The notes under the pieces were generated by a model. That model ran no database searches. It was not told the origin of the DNA and saw nothing but the letters and a program-made list of their open reading frames with translations. The translations under genes and the position numbers were made by a program. Below are positions 5,343 through 6,997 of a DNA stretch of 6,997 bases, piece by piece. Within the stretch, counting starts at the first letter, position 1. The number at the start of each line of letters is the position of its first letter. Source of the DNA: Acidimicrobiales bacterium (GTDB lineage Bacteria > Actinomycetota > Acidimicrobiia > Acidimicrobiales > Bog-793). The DNA lies in NCBI GenBank assembly GCA_030037405.1, contig JASHRK010000389.1, positions 1 through 6,997 on the forward strand, read 5' to 3'.

Positions 5343-6782
5343 TCAGTCGCCGAGCTCCTTTCGCCGTCTCACGACGTACGCCTCCAGCTCCTCCCGGATC
5401 GCCTCGTCCATCGGGGGCTCCTCGTAGGCGTCCAGCGTCCTCTGGCAGATCTCTCCCGAGCGGGCAGCAGCGTCCTTGCCCCCGTCTCGCCTCCACCTCT
5501 CGTAGTTCTGCGAGGAGGAGACGATAGGGCGGTAGAAACACGTCCGGAAGCGCTCCATCGTGTGGGCCGCCCCGAGGAAGTGCCCGCCGTGACCGACTTC
5601 CTCGTGAGCGCCGAAGGCGAGCGTCTCCTCTGAGACCTCGAGAGGCGTGAACTCGACCTGCAGCTCGCGCAAGAGCTCGATGTCCATGATGAACTTCTCG
5701 TAGCAGCTGACGAGCCCTCCCTCGAGCCAGCCGGCCGAGTGCATGACGAAGTTCGCCCCGGCGAGGAACGTCGGCAGCATCGTCATGAGCGCCTCGTAGC
5801 CCGCCTGGGCGTCGGGCGACTGGCTCGAGGTGAGGCAGCCACCCGTGCGGAAGGGCAGCCCGTAGTGGCGGGCGAGCTGGCCCGTGCAGAGAAGGCCGAG
5901 GGCCGACTCGGGGGTGCCGAAACAGGGCGAGCCCGACTGCATGTCGATGTTGGAGAGGAACGACCCGAAGACGACAGGGCAGCCGGGAGAGATCAGCTGT
6001 GCGAGCGCGATCCCGGCGAAGGCCTCGGCGAGCTGCTGGGCGAGAGTCGCCGCCACCGAGACGGGCGACATCGCCCCCATGAGAAGAAACGGCGTCAGGA
6101 TGACCGGTTGCCGTGCGCGGTTGTACTCGAACTGCGCATCGAGCATGCGGTCGTCCCAGCGAAGAGGCGAATTGCAGTTGATGAGCGAGATGCAGACCGG
6201 CGTCTCGGCGATGACTTCCTCGCCACCGAAGAGAATGGCCGACATCTCGATCGTGTCCCTGGCGTTCACGCCTGAGACGACATTGCCCATGTAGATCTTG
6301 TCCGTCAACGTCTGCAGGGCGAAGATCATGTCGAGGTGCCGCGAGTCGAGCGGGGTGTCGTTCGGCTCGCAGATGACGCCCCCCGCCGAGTCGAGCTCGG
6401 GAAAGCTCTGGGCGAGCATCGTGAAGCGTCGGTAGTCTGCCATCGTGGCGTCGCGCCGCGCGCCCCCCTCGAGCACGAAAGGCGGCCCGTAGACGCCTGA
6501 GAAGACCATGTCGTCACCGCCGATGTGGACGTTGTTGGCGGGGTTGCGCGCCCTCATGTCGAACTCGCGGGGAGCAAGAGCCAGCTGCTCCATTACGAAG
6601 TCGGGATCGAGGTAGACGACCTCGCCCTCGACCCGCATCCCCGCCTTGGCAAAGAGCTCGACCGCCTCCGGTTTGGCGAACTGCACGCCGAGCTCGGACA
6701 CGATGCGGCGCCAACCGGCGTCGAGAGTCACGATCGCCTCTTCGGACAGGATCTCGTATCGGGGCATCCGGTTCTCGAACAT
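5343..6782 (-). CDS. Trimethylamine methyltransferase (MttB) family protein, non-pyrrolysine
   Basis: The product is 479 residues, close to the length of MttB-family (COG5598) enzymes, which transfer a methyl group from a methylated (often quaternary) amine to a corrinoid protein. Family-like stretches include VFSGVYGPPFVLEGG (93-107), LINCNSPLRWD (200-210), GCPVVFGSFLSNIDMQSGSP (267-286), SPDAQAGYEALMT (322-334) and the C-terminal HEEVGHGGHFLGAAHTMERFR (393-413), followed by a Tyr/Trp-rich tail ending in YVVRRRKELGD. Archaeal MttB carries pyrrolysine from an in-frame TAG. This frame is open throughout with no amber codon, so it belongs to the pyrrolysine-free branch, which includes glycine betaine methyltransferases; the substrate here is unknown. 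ATG at 6782 has little Shine-Dalgarno; Met6 (6767) is an alternative but has none either. No corrinoid protein or reductive activator gene is visible. The gene diverges from an IclR-type regulator, likely its controller. Confidence 0.88.
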   Translation of the reverse strand: MFENRMPRYEILSEEAIVTLDAGWRRIVSELGVQFAKPEAVELFAKAGMRVEGEVVYLDPDFVMEQLALAPREFDMRARNPANNVHIGGDDMVFSGVYGPPFVLEGGARRDATMADYRRFTMLAQSFPELDSAGGVICEPNDTPLDSRHLDMIFALQTLTDKIYMGNVVSGVNARDTIEMSAILFGGEEVIAETPVCISLINCNSPLRWDDRMLDAQFEYNRARQPVILTPFLLMGAMSPVSVAATLAQQLAEAFAGIALAQLISPGCPVVFGSFLSNIDMQSGSPCFGTPESALGLLCTGQLARHYGLPFRTGGCLTSSQSPDAQAGYEALMTMLPTFLAGANFVMHSAGWLEGGLVSCYEKFIMDIELLRELQVEFTPLEVSEETLAFGAHEEVGHGGHFLGAAHTMERFRTCFYRPIVSSSQNYERWRRDGGKDAAARSGEICQRTLDAYEEPPMDEAIREELEAYVVRRRKELGD

Positions 6783-6802
6783 GAACTCGCATCGTAGAAC
6801 AT

Positions 6803-6821
6803 AGTTCCGTAGAATGGAACT
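6803..6821. promoter_or_regulatory. Inverted repeat, probable IclR-type operator
   Basis: AGTTCC (6803-6808) and GGAACT (6816-6821) form a perfect 6-bp inverted repeat around a 7-bp spacer, a 19-bp site of the size bound by IclR-family dimers. It sits almost exactly between the predicted -35 and -10 of the mttB-like gene and covers the predicted -10 of the regulator, so one bound dimer could control both directions. Additional GAAC/GTTC tetranucleotides flank it. Assignment to this regulator is inferred from position. Confidence 0.5.
6810..6815 (+). promoter_or_regulatory. Predicted -10 element of the IclR-type gene (leaderless start)
   Basis: TAGAAT (6810-6815) fits the TANNNT -10 pattern and ends 7 nt before the GTG at 6822. 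Transcription would then begin at or next to the start codon, and no Shine-Dalgarno precedes the GTG. The matching -35 region (around 6787-6792, TCGCAT) is poor. Leaderless mRNAs of this geometry are common in actinobacteria. Confidence 0.45.
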
Positions 6822-6997
6822 GTGAACCTGACGAAAGACCCCTCGGCCACAGCCGAGAGCGCTCCCGGCGTCGTCCCGACGGGCACGCAGGCGGTCGACC
6901 GCGCCGCACGCCTTCTCATCGAGATCGTCGACGCCCCGAGCCCGCCCAGCTTCAGCGAGCTGGCGGCGCTGACCGGCCTTGCGAAGTCGACTACCTC
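6822..6997 (+). CDS. IclR-family transcriptional regulator (3'-truncated)
   Basis: Only the first 58 codons are in the window; the frame stays open to the edge. After a polar lead of about 20 residues the sequence reads TQAVDRAARLLIEIVDAPSP, then FSELAALTGLAKSTT. This is the typical opening of the IclR N-terminal winged helix: a first helix with the V-D-R-A-x-x-L-L pattern, then a helix-turn-helix whose recognition helix begins LAKST. The effector-binding domain would lie beyond the window. The start is GTG at 6822; the nearby ATG at 6814 is in another frame and closes after three codons. The gene diverges from the mttB-like gene, with only 39 bp between start codons. IclR regulators commonly control an adjacent divergent catabolic gene and themselves. 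The effector may be the methylamine-type substrate of the neighbour, but this is inference. Confidence 0.85.
   Translation, partial: MNLTKDPSATAESAPGVVPTGTQAVDRAARLLIEIVDAPSPPSFSELAALTGLAKSTT

Larger units (their letters stand above)
6798..6826 (-). promoter_or_regulatory. Predicted promoter of the mttB-like gene
   Basis: On the minus strand there is a -35-like TTCACA (6826 to 6821, five of six matches to TTGACA), a 17-bp spacer, and a -10-like TATGTT (6803 to 6798, four of six matches to TATAAT). Transcription would begin near 6791, leaving a leader of only about 10 nt before the ATG at 6782. That agrees with the lack of a clear Shine-Dalgarno. The -35 overlaps the first codons of the divergent regulator gene. 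Confidence 0.5.

Noticed and set aside
5739..6294. Plus-strand open frames inside the mttB-like gene
   Set aside because: They are antisense to a full-length family member and have Arg-rich, low-information translations.
6814..6825. Three-codon frame ATG-GAA-CTG-TGA overlapping the regulator start
   Set aside because: It lies inside the predicted -10/operator, would not be transcribed if the mRNA starts at 6822, and has no ribosome binding site.

Overview
This is a high-GC window with tightly packed genes and strongly GC-biased third codon positions. The gene content points to an actinobacterium: a SigB/SigF-type sigma factor with a histidine-kinase-fold partner, a neocarzinostatin-fold lipoprotein, and an IclR regulator that is probably leaderless. 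An Acidimicrobiia-like lineage is my guess from the style of the proteins; nothing in the window proves it. I see no rRNA, tRNA, CRISPR, insertion sequence, integrase or phage gene.

Layout. (1) 3-950, +: the 3' part of a two-domain ABC permease of the ferric-iron/thiamine type, cut by the window edge. (2) 1033-3314, +: a DUF885 metallopeptidase-like protein, whose stop codon overlaps the start of a small multi-pass membrane protein. (3) 3426-4594, +: a small GHKL-fold protein lacking most ATP-binding motifs, whose stop overlaps the start of a group-3 sigma-70 factor. This resembles the rsbW-sigB / spoIIAB-sigF arrangement without an rsbV/spoIIAA gene. (4) 4735-5241, +: an exported lipoprotein-like protein with a neocarzinostatin-type beta domain. 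(5) 5242-5342: a short convergent intergenic region built from two different tandem repeats. (6) 5343-6782, -: a trimethylamine-methyltransferase (MttB) family protein without a pyrrolysine codon. (7) 6822-6997, +: the N-terminus of an IclR-family regulator, divergent from the mttB-like gene.

How the genes may work together. The GHKL protein and sigma factor are almost certainly a translationally coupled regulatory pair. The IclR regulator most likely controls itself and the mttB-like gene: the 39-bp gap between their starts holds an inverted repeat that lies inside the predicted mttB-like promoter spacer and covers the predicted -10 of the regulator. The other genes show no clear functional link. 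No single feature is a clearly new system. The best leads are the motif-poor anti-sigma partner, the compact mttB/iclR switch, and the neocarzinostatin-fold lipoprotein beside the sigma operon.
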